The position numbers were made by a program, and so were the translations under genes. From Myxococcales bacterium (GTDB lineage Bacteria > Myxococcota_A > Polyangia > Polyangiales > Ga0077539), in NCBI GenBank assembly GCA_016792845.1, contig JAEUKH010000054.1, forward strand, positions 212,531 through 276,530: DNA of 64,000 nt, read 5' to 3'. Below are positions 43,883 through 52,041 of this stretch, one piece after another (positions within the stretch are counted from its first letter, which is position 1; each line of letters starts with the position of its first letter). Below the pieces are notes generated by a model that did not search any database, was not told the origin of the DNA, and was given only the letters and a program-made list of their open reading frames with translations.

Positions 43883-45145
43883 GTGAGCGATCGAGAAGTG
43901 ACCGACATGACTGACACTCCCAAGGGCGACCGGCTCCAGAAGGCGCTTGCGCGGGCCGGGGTCGCCTCGCGCCGCCACGCTGAAGAACTCATCACCGCGG
44001 GGCGCGTGCGCGTGAACGGTCGCATCGTGACCGAGCTCGGCACCCGGGTGACCCACCGCGACAAGGTCGAGGTCGACGGGCAGCGCATCGTCGCAGAGTC
44101 TCCGGTGTATTTGCTCTTTCACAAGCCCCGCGGGGTGGTCACGACGCTCTCAGACCCCGAGGGGCGTCCGACGATTCGCGAGCTCTTGAAAGACGTCACC
44201 GAGCGGGTCTACCCCGTGGGGCGGCTCGATTTTCACACCTCCGGGGTGCTGCTCCTCACCAACGACGGCGACCTCGCGCAGGCGCTCTTGCACCCGCGGC
44301 GCAGCGTGGCCAAGACCTACGTGGCCAAGGTTCGGGGCATCGTGACCGACCTCCAGCTTGATCCTTGGCGCACGGGCATGGTGCTGCCGCCGAGCGAGGG
44401 CGACCCTGACGAGAAGCGCGTGCCGACCTTGCCCGCCGACGTGCGGGTGTTGCGTACGACGCCGCCCACCGAGGCGACCGAGTACACCCGCGCGACCCCG
44501 GGCAGCACCTGGCTGCAAGTGACCCTGCGCGAAGGGCGGACCCGGCAGATTCACCGCATGGCCGAGGCCACCGGCATGTTCGTGATGCGCCTCGCGCGGA
44601 TCGCCTTCGCGGGGGTGACCGCCGACGGGCTGCGACCGGGCGAGTCGCGGCCGCTCAGCGACAAAGAGGTGACGGCGCTGCGGGTTCAGTACCTCCGTCC
44701 GGTCGAGCAAGGTGCGCCCGAGTTTGAGCCCGAGCCGGTGATCGCGAGCCCGAAGAAGGGCAAGAGCGCCGTCGAAATTGTGATGGAAGAGGAAGAAGAC
44801 CCGAGCCCGGCCTTCACCCGCGGGGCGGCGCCGCACACCATGCCCGAGGCGCGGGGGCTGGGGCGCCCTGGGGCGGCTCCGAAGGGGCGCGGGGGCCCGC
44901 GTCGCGAGGCTCCGGGTGGCGGCCGCGCAGGGGGCCGCGCAGGCGGTCGCGCGGGCGGCGAGGGCGGCCGTTCGGGAGGCACGGGCGGCGGTCGTTCGGG
45001 CGGTCGCTCGGGGGGCGCGGGCGGCGGTCGTTCGGGCGGCGGCGCGCGCGACAACGCCAACGCCGGAGCGCGCGATTCTCGCGGCCGTTCAGGGCCTTCG
45101 CGCGGTCAGCGTGGGGGCTCCGGCGGTCGCGGTCGCGGGGGCTGA
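43883..45145 (+). CDS. rRNA pseudouridine synthase (RluB/RsuA family) with Gly/Arg-rich tail
   Basis: Isomerises specific uridines in rRNA to pseudouridine. Residues 15-60 are an S4 RNA-binding domain (LQKALARAGVASRRHAEELI), and the catalytic domain has the family motif with catalytic Asp, VGRLDFHTSGVLLLTNDGDL, plus KTYVAKVRG and GRTRQIHRMAE. Residues 300-420 form a low-complexity tail full of GGR, RSGG and GRG units, similar to RGG boxes. I use the GTG at 43883 with GGAG upstream; the ATG at 43907 is an alternative. Whether it modifies 23S (RluB) or 16S (RsuA) rRNA is not decided. Confidence 0.9.
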   Translation: MSDREVTDMTDTPKGDRLQKALARAGVASRRHAEELITAGRVRVNGRIVTELGTRVTHRDKVEVDGQRIVAESPVYLLFHKPRGVVTTLSDPEGRPTIRELLKDVTERVYPVGRLDFHTSGVLLLTNDGDLAQALLHPRRSVAKTYVAKVRGIVTDLQLDPWRTGMVLPPSEGDPDEKRVPTLPADVRVLRTTPPTEATEYTRATPGSTWLQVTLREGRTRQIHRMAEATGMFVMRLARIAFAGVTADGLRPGESRPLSDKEVTALRVQYLRPVEQGAPEFEPEPVIASPKKGKSAVEIVMEEEEDPSPAFTRGAAPHTMPEARGLGRPGAAPKGRGGPRREAPGGGRAGGRAGGRAGGEGGRSGGTGGGRSGGRSGGAGGGRSGGGARDNANAGARDSRGRSGPSRGQRGGSGGRGRGG

Positions 45146-45154
45146 CGATTTTCT

Positions 45155-45183
45155 TTGACGTGGTGGGCGCGTACGGATACAAC
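45155..45183 (+). promoter_or_regulatory. promoter of the initiator tRNA gene
   Basis: TTGACG at 45155-45160 and TACAAC at 45178-45183 with a 17-nt spacer, each one mismatch from consensus. Transcription would begin near 45190, ten bases before the mature 5' end. Confidence 0.65.
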
Positions 45184-45199
45184 ACGCCCACCTCAGCGA

Positions 45200-45276
<77 letters not shown>

Positions 45277-45282
45277 ACACAC

Positions 45283-45318
45283 AACGTCACCCTCCCTTCA
45301 CCGGGGGGGTGGCGTTTT
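45283..45318 (+). terminator. rho-independent terminator of tRNA-fMet
   Basis: A 10-bp stem (45283-45292 with 45307-45316, one G-U pair) and a GC-rich loop, followed by TTTTGT. It lies seven bases after the tRNA CCA end. The copy at 48485-48520 has a perfectly paired stem. Confidence 0.8.
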
Positions 45319-45392
45319 GTCTTTGGGGCGCCTTCGGCCTGCGCAGGGCCCAGGCTTGACGCGCTCGGCTGCGAGGTCGTACCCGTTCGCCG

Positions 45393-45797
45393 GTGAAACG
45401 CACGGTGTCGGTTGCGCTGCTCGTCGCTGGCGTTGTCTCGGCGGCGACGGTCACGGCGTCAGGGCAAACACGACCCGAGGCGGGTACGATCTGTGTGCCG
45501 CCGGTCAGGCGCGCGCCCTTCGGCCCCGGCGATGCGCCGCCTCACGCAGCCTTGCCTGAGGGCATGTACGTCTTTCGCGTCGATGACGGCGAAGCGCTCG
45601 TCGTGCGACGCGACCGAACGGCGCGGCTGCGCGGCGTGCCCGCAGGGCGCCACACGGTGTCGCTGTGGATCAGGCGTCGGCGGGTGGCGTCGTTGCGCGT
45701 GAACCTGGCGGCCCGGGCCGAGCTCTGCGTCGCGCCCGACAGCTACAACGGCCCGCAGATTCAGCGCTGCAACGACTGCACGCGCCCGCGGGGCTGA
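45393..45797 (+). CDS. exported small protein, unknown function
   Basis: A 134-residue protein starting at a GTG, with a clear signal peptide (KRTVSVALLVAGVVSAATVTA, cleaved near residue 22; given here as KRTVSVALLVAGV and VSAATVTA). The mature part has a GMYVFRVDDGEALVVRRD strand pair and a PAGRHTVSLWI strand reminiscent of a PEGA-type beta fold, plus four Cys residues near the ends (CVPP, LCVAP, QRCNDC). Function is unknown. A copy of its last 57 codons is present at 48568-48741. Confidence 0.65.
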   Translation: MKRTVSVALLVAGVVSAATVTASGQTRPEAGTICVPPVRRAPFGPGDAPPHAALPEGMYVFRVDDGEALVVRRDRTARLRGVPAGRHTVSLWIRRRRVASLRVNLAARAELCVAPDSYNGPQIQRCNDCTRPRG

Positions 45798-45807
45798 CGC
45801 GCTCCGC

Positions 45808-46196
45808 CTTGGACCTCCAGACCCTGCACGGCGGGCTCGTTGCCGACGACGAATAGCTCGCCGTGCTCGACACGCTCGGGCGTCGGTGATGGGGAGCAAA
45901 AAGGCGTGGTGCGGGCCGCGGTCCTTCACGAAGATCGGCAGCCCGTCGGCGCGCCCCGCGGGGATGGTGCGGGCGTCGTCGCGGGAGATGTAGAGGATCA
46001 CCTCCGCCCGCGGCAGGATGCTGACCATCAGGCCGCGCTGAACGCCGTTGACCGTGTGCTCGCCGAGGACGAGGCCGACGAACTCGTTGAGCTTCACGAC
46101 GGGCGTGAGCGCGAACGAGAGAATGCGTGCGAGGCCGGGGATGTGGGCCTTCGCGAACTGCCGGAGGCGCCTGTTGGTGTTGGTGGTGTTCGGCAT
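45808..46196 (-). pseudogene. broken minus-strand gene of the island
   Basis: From an ATG at 46196 (AGGAG upstream) the frame gives an unrecognised protein (RRLRQFAKAHIPGLARIL, VGLVLGEHTVNGVQRG, AEVILYISRDDARTIPAG, FVKDRGPHHAFLLPITDA). At 45878-45880 one extra C shifts the frame; skipping it restores ERVEHGELFVVGNEPAVQGL up to the island edge, where the gene is cut off. The missing C-terminus (SLSTLYDIVLDEEVALVA, then stop) appears to sit at the other end of the island, 48465-48409, and joins in frame. This suggests a frameshifted gene split by a circular integration event. Confidence 0.5.
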
Positions 46197-46357
46197 GACG
46201 GGGTGTTCTCCTGCGCGGTCGAAGGGGGCGCGGGAGCAGGGTAGGTCGCCGATTCGGGTGGCACGCGAACCCGCCGCGCGAACCCGCTGTGAAGGGATCG
46301 GCCTGAACGAAACGCTCGACGAACGCTCCCCTTCGTCAGACCATCGGGGAGTCGTCG

Positions 46358-47326
46358 ATGAGTTCCAGCACCTACAGCCCGGCGAAGACCGTGCATCCCG
46401 TCCATTTCGAGGACTTCAGCGGCGAGCAGTTCGAGCGACTGGTGTTCGCCTACCACCTTCGCGTCGGACGCTGGCGTTCGCTCGAATGGTACGGGCAGGT
46501 GGGGAGCGACCTCGGGCGCGACATCTGGGGCGTTCGTGAGGACGATGGCCGCGGTGAGCCCGTCTGCATCCAATGCGTCAACCGCGCGCAGTTGACCTTC
46601 AAGAAGGCCAGCGACGACCTCGCGAAGGCGGTCGCGGGTCCCACCGGCAAGCCCGCCGTGTTCCTGTTCGTCTGCCGGGCCTCGGTATCGGCCGAGATGC
46701 GCGACCAGATTCGCGTCGAAGCGCGGAAGCTTGGCATCGGTCGGTGTGAGTGCTGGTCGGGGGTCGAGTTCGAGGAGCGCCTTCGACGGGACGCGGAGTC
46801 GCTGCTGGTGCGGTTCATCGAGGGGGTCGAGTTCCCGGACGCTCCCGAGCGCCTCGCTGGTTTTGTCGGCGGGATCGGCGCGGCCAGCGACCGCGAGACC
46901 GTCCGCCAGATGGCGCGGCTGTTCGAGCGACCGGCGTTCTACACGGCGATGGGCGAGGAGAGCTGTCTGCCGGCCTTCAAGCAGGCGATCACCGACACGA
47001 TCCAGGCGTTGAACACCGGCATCTGGCAGACGCGGGACGGGCAGCTCATTGAACGCATCCCGACCCGCCACCATCTCCGCGATGAGCGACTGCGTGAGCG
47101 GATGACCGAGGTGGAGCGAGGACTCGCGCGACTGCGTGCCACCTACGACGCGCTGTTTCGCTCTGGGAAGCTCCGGGTATGCGGGTGCCAGAAGGTGGAC
47201 TGCCCAATCCTCTTCATGGACCCCGAAGCGGTTCGGGAGCTGGAGCGCGTTCGGGACGACTGCACGAGCGAGTTCCGCGCGGTCTGCTCGACGCTCGGGG
47301 TTACCTTGAACCTCGGGTGGCGGTGA
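46358..47326 (+). CDS. Mrr-like restriction endonuclease-fold protein
   Basis: A 322-residue protein with an N-terminal PD-(D/E)xK-type domain of the Mrr_cat kind: FEDFSGEQFERLVFAYHL, then GQVGSDLGRDIWGV with the conserved Asp, and VCIQCVNRAQLTFKK where Mrr enzymes usually have a QCK. The Lys of the usual E/QxK motif is thus replaced, though a nearby KK could compensate. The C-terminal half is helical (ARLFERPAFYTAMGEES, ITDTIQALNTGIWQTRDG) and ends with a CGCQKVDCP metal-binding-like motif. Likely a defence or DNA-processing protein; target unknown. Confidence 0.6.
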   Translation: MSSSTYSPAKTVHPVHFEDFSGEQFERLVFAYHLRVGRWRSLEWYGQVGSDLGRDIWGVREDDGRGEPVCIQCVNRAQLTFKKASDDLAKAVAGPTGKPAVFLFVCRASVSAEMRDQIRVEARKLGIGRCECWSGVEFEERLRRDAESLLVRFIEGVEFPDAPERLAGFVGGIGAASDRETVRQMARLFERPAFYTAMGEESCLPAFKQAITDTIQALNTGIWQTRDGQLIERIPTRHHLRDERLRERMTEVERGLARLRATYDALFRSGKLRVCGCQKVDCPILFMDPEAVRELERVRDDCTSEFRAVCSTLGVTLNLGWR

Positions 47327-47402
47327 GGGTTCGGCGCGTGGAGGATCGAGACGCCACGCTCGGATTGCCGCGGCGCTGCGATCCCCGTACACTTCCGTCG
47401 CC

Positions 47403-47585
47403 ATGAACGCCGACGACCACTTCGACCCCGAGGCCCGCGCTGCGGAGAAGCAGGCGTCGCGCGAGGCGGACGAGGCTGCGGTCGCCTCCGGTGCGAAGAG
47501 CCGCGAGGCGCTGCGCCGCGAGAACGCGGCCTTCGCGCTGCTGCGGGTCCGGCCTGACTTCGCCGCGGCGCACGCCCGGCGCTGA
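47403..47585 (+). CDS. small Ala/Glu-rich protein preceding the nucleotidyltransferase gene
   Basis: A 60-residue, mostly helical protein (MNADDHFDPEARAAEKQASR at the start, DFAAAHARR at the end) with no recognised domain. Its TGA overlaps the ATG of the nucleotidyltransferase gene by one base. The arrangement is like antitoxin-toxin pairs of the AbiEi/AbiEii or MNT type, but the sequence does not resemble a known antitoxin. Confidence 0.5.
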   Translation: MNADDHFDPEARAAEKQASREADEAAVASGAKSREALRRENAAFALLRVRPDFAAAHARR

Positions 47586-48393
47586 TGGCGGCGCCGCCCC
47601 TGACGGCGCGTGACGTGCTCGCGTTGCTCGCGCGTCTCGGCGACGTCGCTGAGCAGGTGGTTCTCGTGGGCGGTCAGGCCGTGAACGTCTGGTCGGAGTT
47701 CTACGTGGCCCAGGGACGCGCCGACGAACTGATCCCCGACGCGCCCTTCGTCAGCAAGGACATCGACTTCTGCGCGTCGCGCACCACCGTGCAGGTCTTC
47801 GCTGCGCGCCTGCCGACAGGGAAGGCGAAGTTGGCGACCCTCGACGACGCGACGCCCCAGGTGGGCCTCGTGCAGTTCATCGACGAGGCCGGTCAGCAGC
47901 GGCAGATCGACTTCCTCGGCGCCCCCTTCGGCATGGAGGCGAAGGCCATCACCGACTCGAGCGTGCCACTCGACGTGCTCGACGGGCAGGGCCGCCCGAC
48001 CGGCCATCGGTTTCGGGTGATGCACCCCGTGGACTGCCTGGAGAGCGCATCCACAACGTGGTGGGGCTCGCCGACACCTACGACACGCCCCACGGCCGGC
48101 GCCAGCTCCGCGCCGCGGTGGTCTGCGCCCGCGAGACCCTGAAGGACATCCTCGACACCCCGGCCTCCGACGACTTCGACCCGGTCCGTGCCGCGCTCGA
48201 CCTCAACGAGCGCATCTTCAACCTCTGCCTTCGCGATCGGCACGGGCGGGTGGTTCACGCTCAGACCGGCATCGACCCGTTCGACGCGGTCCTGGCTGAC
48301 CCTCGCCTCGGGGACCGATTCCTCACGGTGCGGCTCCCGCAGGTGCGGAGCCGCCTCGCTGCCCAGCGGCGCAAGGCCGAGGCGGGCCGGTAG
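47585..48393 (+). pseudogene. nucleotidyltransferase (AbiEii-like) with a 1-nt frameshift
   Basis: The first 153 codons read LLARLGDVAEQVVLVGGQAV, SKDIDFCAS (the DxD metal site of nucleotidyltransferases) and QRQIDFLGAPFG (a third Asp), ending with HPVDCLES. Around 48046 one C appears to be missing; adding it gives HPVDCLESRIHNVVGLADTY and the remaining 100 codons (RAAVVCARETLKDIL, LNERIFNLCLRDRHGR) to a TAG at 48391. As written, translation leaves frame and stops at 48142. The fold is that of AbiEii/MNT-type nucleotidyltransferase toxins; a sequencing error cannot be excluded. Confidence 0.7.
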
Positions 48394-48484
48394 GTCGGCC
48401 GTAGGCGCTCACGCCACCAACGCGACTTCTTCGTCGAGCACGATGTCATACAGCGTGCTGAGCGAGCCCCCGCAACCAACACAC

Positions 48485-48520
48485 GACGTCACCCTCCCTT
48501 CACCGGGGGGGTGACGTTTT
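48485..48520 (+). terminator. duplicated tRNA terminator
   Basis: Copy of the terminator at 45283-45318. Differences at the stem base make its stem fully complementary (ACGTCACCC with GGGTGACGT). It now lies just downstream of the nucleotidyltransferase gene. Confidence 0.75.
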
Positions 48521-48567
48521 GTCTTTGGGGCGCCTTCGGCCTGCGCAGGGCCCAGACTTGACGCGCT

Positions 48568-48741
48568 CGGCTGCGCGGCGTGCCCGCAGGGCGCCACACG
48601 GTGTCGCTGTGGATCGGGCGTCGGCGGGTGGCGTCGTTGCGCGTGAACCTGGCGGCCCGGGCCGAGCTCTGCGTCGCGCCCGACAGCTACAACGGCCCGC
48701 AGATTCAGCGCTGCAACGACTGCACGCGCCCGCGGGCCTGA
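48568..48741 (+). pseudogene. truncated copy of the small exported-protein gene
   Basis: Encodes the last 57 residues of the protein at 45393-45797 (from LRGVPAGRHTVSLWI to the TGA at 48739). It lacks start codon, signal peptide and first 77 residues because of the 258-nt deletion in this repeat copy. Confidence 0.85.
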
Positions 48742-48789
48742 CGCGCTCCGCACAGCGTCTGCCGCGCGGGCGTCGGCGTCACGTCGCGC

Positions 48790-50145
48790 TCACAGCCGCA
48801 GGCGATGGAGCATCGCCGCGTTCGGCCCCGCGTAGCTCGACAGCATCGTCAGGGTGTCGCCCCGATGAGAAGGCGCGAGCCCGACCAACACGGCCAACGC
48901 GGCGCGCGGTGAGTTGGTGAGCAGCACGCCCTCGTCGCCCACGTCGGTCATCAAGCGCCCGTCGCGGTCGAACACCCCGACACCCGTGAGTGTGCCCAAT
49001 GACAGGGCCATCCAGAGACGGTCTTCGCAGCCTACGAAGGCCACCGATGCGAAGGTGTAGGCGAAGGTTTGCCGTGCGCCAGCCAGGGTGGCGACACCCT
49101 CGACGCCGTAGCCACGGTCGGGCGCTCCGCTCGCGTCGAAGCGCACCGCCGCGGGAGGCGAGGCCAGGTCGTTGTACACCCGCGCGATGGCGCCCACGGC
49201 GATCCAACGCCCGGCGCTGTCGCGTCGCAGCGAACGCAGCTGAAATCCGCGCGGCGCGTGCGGGTGCGTGGCGAGCTCGTCTCCGTTGCCCCAGCGCACC
49301 GTGCGCCCCGCGGCGTCGAGCCTGAGCAAGGCCGGACGGTCGTCGCGCGAGATGCACCCGAGCACCCAGGTTGCCCCATCGCGCGCGACATCGAAACAAC
49401 CGCGGAGATCGTCTCGGACGAACACACCGCCCGTCGCAAAGCCCGTGTCGAGCCCACCCTCTGCGCGTACACGCACCGCGAAGCCCAGCGTCGAGGGCGC
49501 GGCGGAGCTCACGGCGTCGCCCCCCACGGCGAGCACGCCGCCGGCGTCGGCGATGACACCGTACAAGGCCTGGCTGCCCGCTCCGACGTCGCGCAGGGGC
49601 AGCGCGCGAAGCCACGCGGCGTTGAAGGCCGCGTCGGGTTGGCCGTCGGGCGTAAAGCGCGCGAGGGCGGGCAAGAGCGGTCGGCGATATCCGACTGCGA
49701 GCACTCGGCCTTCGCCGTCGAGCCCGCCGTTGAACCAGGTTAACGACGACGCGTCTCCCTCAAGGGCGAGGCCGCCGCGCCCGAAGCGGGCATCGAGTCG
49801 GCCATCGGCGGTGAAGCGCCACACCGCGGCATCGGCGGCGCTCGCCGAGACGCAGCCGCGGCAGACGCCCAGGGCGTAGATGTTGTCGTCGTCGTCGCCG
49901 AACACATGCGAAAACGACGGGTCCGTGAGGCCGATCTCGGGTCTGGCGTCTCGCAGGGTGACGTTGAGCCGCGGGTCGATCGCCGCGCCGAGACCTTGCG
50001 GGCACGCCGGGGCGTCGCTCGGCGGATGCGTGACGTCGCGAGAGACCGCCGCGTCGGCACCTCCGTCGCTGGGGCTGCGCCCGGTGAGGTTCGAGCACGC
50101 CGTGAGCGTGAGCATCGCGAGCCACTCCGAGCGTTGGCGCCGCAT
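48790..50145 (-). CDS. delta-60-type repeat lipoprotein
   Basis: A 451-residue predicted lipoprotein (lipobox LTAC; start ATG at 50145 gives a good signal peptide, while ATGs 6 and 10 codons upstream are possible). After an Asp/Ala/Pro-rich spacer it has repeated units of about 50 residues of the form GRLDARFGRGGLAL, GQPDAAFN, GGLDTGFATGGVF, GAPDRGYGVEGVA, which match the delta-60 repeat (xGxxDxxFGxxGxx). This predicts a beta-propeller-like exported protein. No catalytic motif is visible. It ends 38 nt after the right island repeat. Confidence 0.75.
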   Translation of the reverse strand: MRRQRSEWLAMLTLTACSNLTGRSPSDGGADAAVSRDVTHPPSDAPACPQGLGAAIDPRLNVTLRDARPEIGLTDPSFSHVFGDDDDNIYALGVCRGCVSASAADAAVWRFTADGRLDARFGRGGLALEGDASSLTWFNGGLDGEGRVLAVGYRRPLLPALARFTPDGQPDAAFNAAWLRALPLRDVGAGSQALYGVIADAGGVLAVGGDAVSSAAPSTLGFAVRVRAEGGLDTGFATGGVFVRDDLRGCFDVARDGATWVLGCISRDDRPALLRLDAAGRTVRWGNGDELATHPHAPRGFQLRSLRRDSAGRWIAVGAIARVYNDLASPPAAVRFDASGAPDRGYGVEGVATLAGARQTFAYTFASVAFVGCEDRLWMALSLGTLTGVGVFDRDGRLMTDVGDEGVLLTNSPRAALAVLVGLAPSHRGDTLTMLSSYAGPNAAMLHRLRL

Positions 50146-50175
50146 CGCGGGGGAGCTCAGCATGGGAAGGGCCAC

Positions 50176-50660
50176 GCTGCGTGTTTACGCCCGCTTGCCC
50201 GCTGCGCCAAGGTGTTTAGGGCCGTCGCGCAAGCCGCCCTCGGGGCCGCACCGCGCCGTCACACACTGCACGGCGCCGTCACGAAGGCACCGCAAGCGCA
50301 GGCAACTGTCGGCAGGGTTGACCACCCACTCGTGCGCTGCTCAGAGCCAGTCTCCGTCTCGATGAATCGCCCCAGCAGACGGCCCAAGGCCTCGACCCGA
50401 TCGAACTGTCTAGAAGACGCCTGGGCCGACTCGGTCATCATCCATCGTACCCGCAATCCGAAGTCAGCGTCAGACGCTCGTTTGGAGGACTTGCAGGGTT
50501 GCGAAGGGCGATGGCTCAATGTGTAGGCTCGTACCCCGAGGTCGACCGCGCGCTAGAGTGGGGAAGGCGTTGTGTGTGTGTTCTGCTTCCCGTGGCATGT
50601 CGCACATACCGAAATAGTGCTGCAAAGCGCTGGGAGCTGCTGCGCGACAGCAAGTTATTC
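50176..50660. other. intergenic region upstream of the CRISPR-Cas operon
   Basis: With the adjoining sequence to 50811 this gap exceeds 600 nt. The only candidate is a minus-strand frame of 86 codons (50519-50259) containing MMTESAQASSRQFDRVEALG, with no family I recognise and no ribosome-binding site, so I do not call it a gene. The right part, from about 50640, is noticeably richer in A and T than the surroundings, as expected for an operon promoter. Confidence 0.5.
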
Positions 50661-50690
50661 TTGTAGGGGTGAATTGAAAGTTCGTACAAT
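50661..50690 (+). promoter_or_regulatory. putative promoter of the cas operon
   Basis: TTGTAG at 50661-50666 and TACAAT at 50685-50690 (five of six matches) with an 18-nt spacer, in locally AT-rich sequence. It would give a leader of about 115 nt before csb1, whose ATG has a strong AGGAGGAG site. Confidence 0.4.
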
Positions 50691-50811
50691 CGAGCTGTGT
50701 CGAATTGAAAAGCGGAGGCTTCGAAAAAAAACCGGTGCGGACAATTCCTGTCAGAAACCGCGTTCAACCTTCGTCATTCAATGCGGTCCGTAACCCCAGG
50801 AGGAGAATTCC

Positions 50812-52038
50812 ATGACCACCCGTCTCACCTTTGAAGTACTCCGCGATGCTTGCCAACATGCTGCCGCGATTCGGCGCACGGCACGCATGCAACCCGCTGG
50901 CGGGAAGGGCGATAAGGTCTTTCCGCCGACCTACCAAGGCGGTGCCTACGCCAAGGAGGTGAGGGTGCTGGAAGGCGCGCGGGTGCCCTGCGTGCTTCTC
51001 GACAGCGTGCAGAGTCAGGCCAATCGGATGGAAGGCGCGCTGCTCGACGCACACCGCCAAAATCGCATCAAGATCCCGGTCGTCAGCGTCGACTTTGGCG
51101 CCGCCGGGTTGCCCGACGTGGGAGAGGTGACGAGCCTCGATGCGCCACACCGCTTCGCCGATGCGATTCTGCGCGACAGCAATTACAACGACGTAGCCTT
51201 CCGAGACTCTGACCTTGGGAAGATTCTCGACACCGCGTCTGTGAAAAATGCCACGGCCCTCTTCGGGGTGTGCCCTACAGCGCTGATCTTTGGCCTGTGG
51301 GATTCCGCAGGCCCTCAGGGGGGGCTCGGTACCAAGTTTGCGCGCGCGCTGGTCAGCGAGATTGTGGCCGTCGATGCCGAGACAGGCGTTCGCCCCTCAA
51401 GTCGCATCGATCCCCTTGCCATTCGAAAGGATGCCGGGCCCGTGTACGAGGCCAAAGAAGGAGGGTGGACGATCGAAGAAAGCAAGGCCAAACAAGAAAA
51501 GTCGAAGCCCAAGCTCTGGCGAAAGCAGGGCGCCCCGTCTGAGCTCAACCACGGCAACGTCGTGCCATCGCTGACCAGCGAGAAGGGGGGCGCCAACCAT
51601 GGCGGCGTGACGTTTCAATATGCCCGACAGACTGCCGTGATTTCTCTTGCGGCGTTGCGGCGTCTACGGTTCCCAAACGACGCCGGAGCGTGCACCGCGA
51701 CCCGCGATCAGGCAGCGCATGTGGCATTGGCGGCGTTGTCACTCGCGGCGGTGGTCCTTGGGTGTGCAGACAGCGACCTCCGTTCTCGATGTGCGCTCGT
51801 GGTGGAAGAGGGGGCTCGGCCCTCGATCGAGATCGTGGGGAGCGACGGCTCGATTCGCACCTTTACGCTCACCCGAGAGGAGGCCGAAGCGTTGCTCAGC
51901 GACAGCGTCGCCGAGGCCCGACGCAACGGGCTGCCGTGGCATGATCAGGGCTACCAACTCAAGCCCCGCGCCGAGCTCGTCGCCCTCGTGGACAAAAGCC
52001 GCAAGAACGCTGTCGCACAGGGCACCGCCGAGGAGTGA
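50812..52038 (+). CDS. csb1: type I-G Cascade backbone protein Csb1 (Cas7)
   Basis: Cas7-group RAMP protein of the GSU0053 family, which forms the helical backbone on the crRNA in type I-G (former I-U) effector complexes. The 408-residue protein shows FPPTYQGGAYAKE, LDSVQSQANRMEGAL, VDFGAAGLPDVGEVTSLDAPHR (in parts), FRDSDLGKIL, FGLWDSAGPQGGLGTKFARA and PSSRIDPLAI, all typical of Csb1. AGGAGGAG precedes the ATG by about six bases. It is the first gene of the operon, three bases before csb2. Confidence 0.92.
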   Translation: MTTRLTFEVLRDACQHAAAIRRTARMQPAGGKGDKVFPPTYQGGAYAKEVRVLEGARVPCVLLDSVQSQANRMEGALLDAHRQNRIKIPVVSVDFGAAGLPDVGEVTSLDAPHRFADAILRDSNYNDVAFRDSDLGKILDTASVKNATALFGVCPTALIFGLWDSAGPQGGLGTKFARALVSEIVAVDAETGVRPSSRIDPLAIRKDAGPVYEAKEGGWTIEESKAKQEKSKPKLWRKQGAPSELNHGNVVPSLTSEKGGANHGGVTFQYARQTAVISLAALRRLRFPNDAGACTATRDQAAHVALAALSLAAVVLGCADSDLRSRCALVVEEGARPSIEIVGSDGSIRTFTLTREEAEALLSDSVAEARRNGLPWHDQGYQLKPRAELVALVDKSRKNAVAQGTAEE

Positions 52039-52041
52039 GCC

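Larger units (their letters stand above)
48466..48751. repeat. right direct repeat (deletion derivative of 45264-45807)
   Basis: Begins with the last 13 bases of tRNA-fMet (GCCCCCGCAACCA), then the terminator, then jumps at CGGCTGCG (48568-48575) directly to the 3' part of the small exported-protein gene. Identity to the left copy outside the deletion is about 98 percent. Confidence 0.9.

Noticed and set aside
50259..50519. Minus-strand frame of 86 codons upstream of the cas operon
   Set aside because: No ribosome-binding site, no recognised domain, and composition does not favour coding; left as intergenic.
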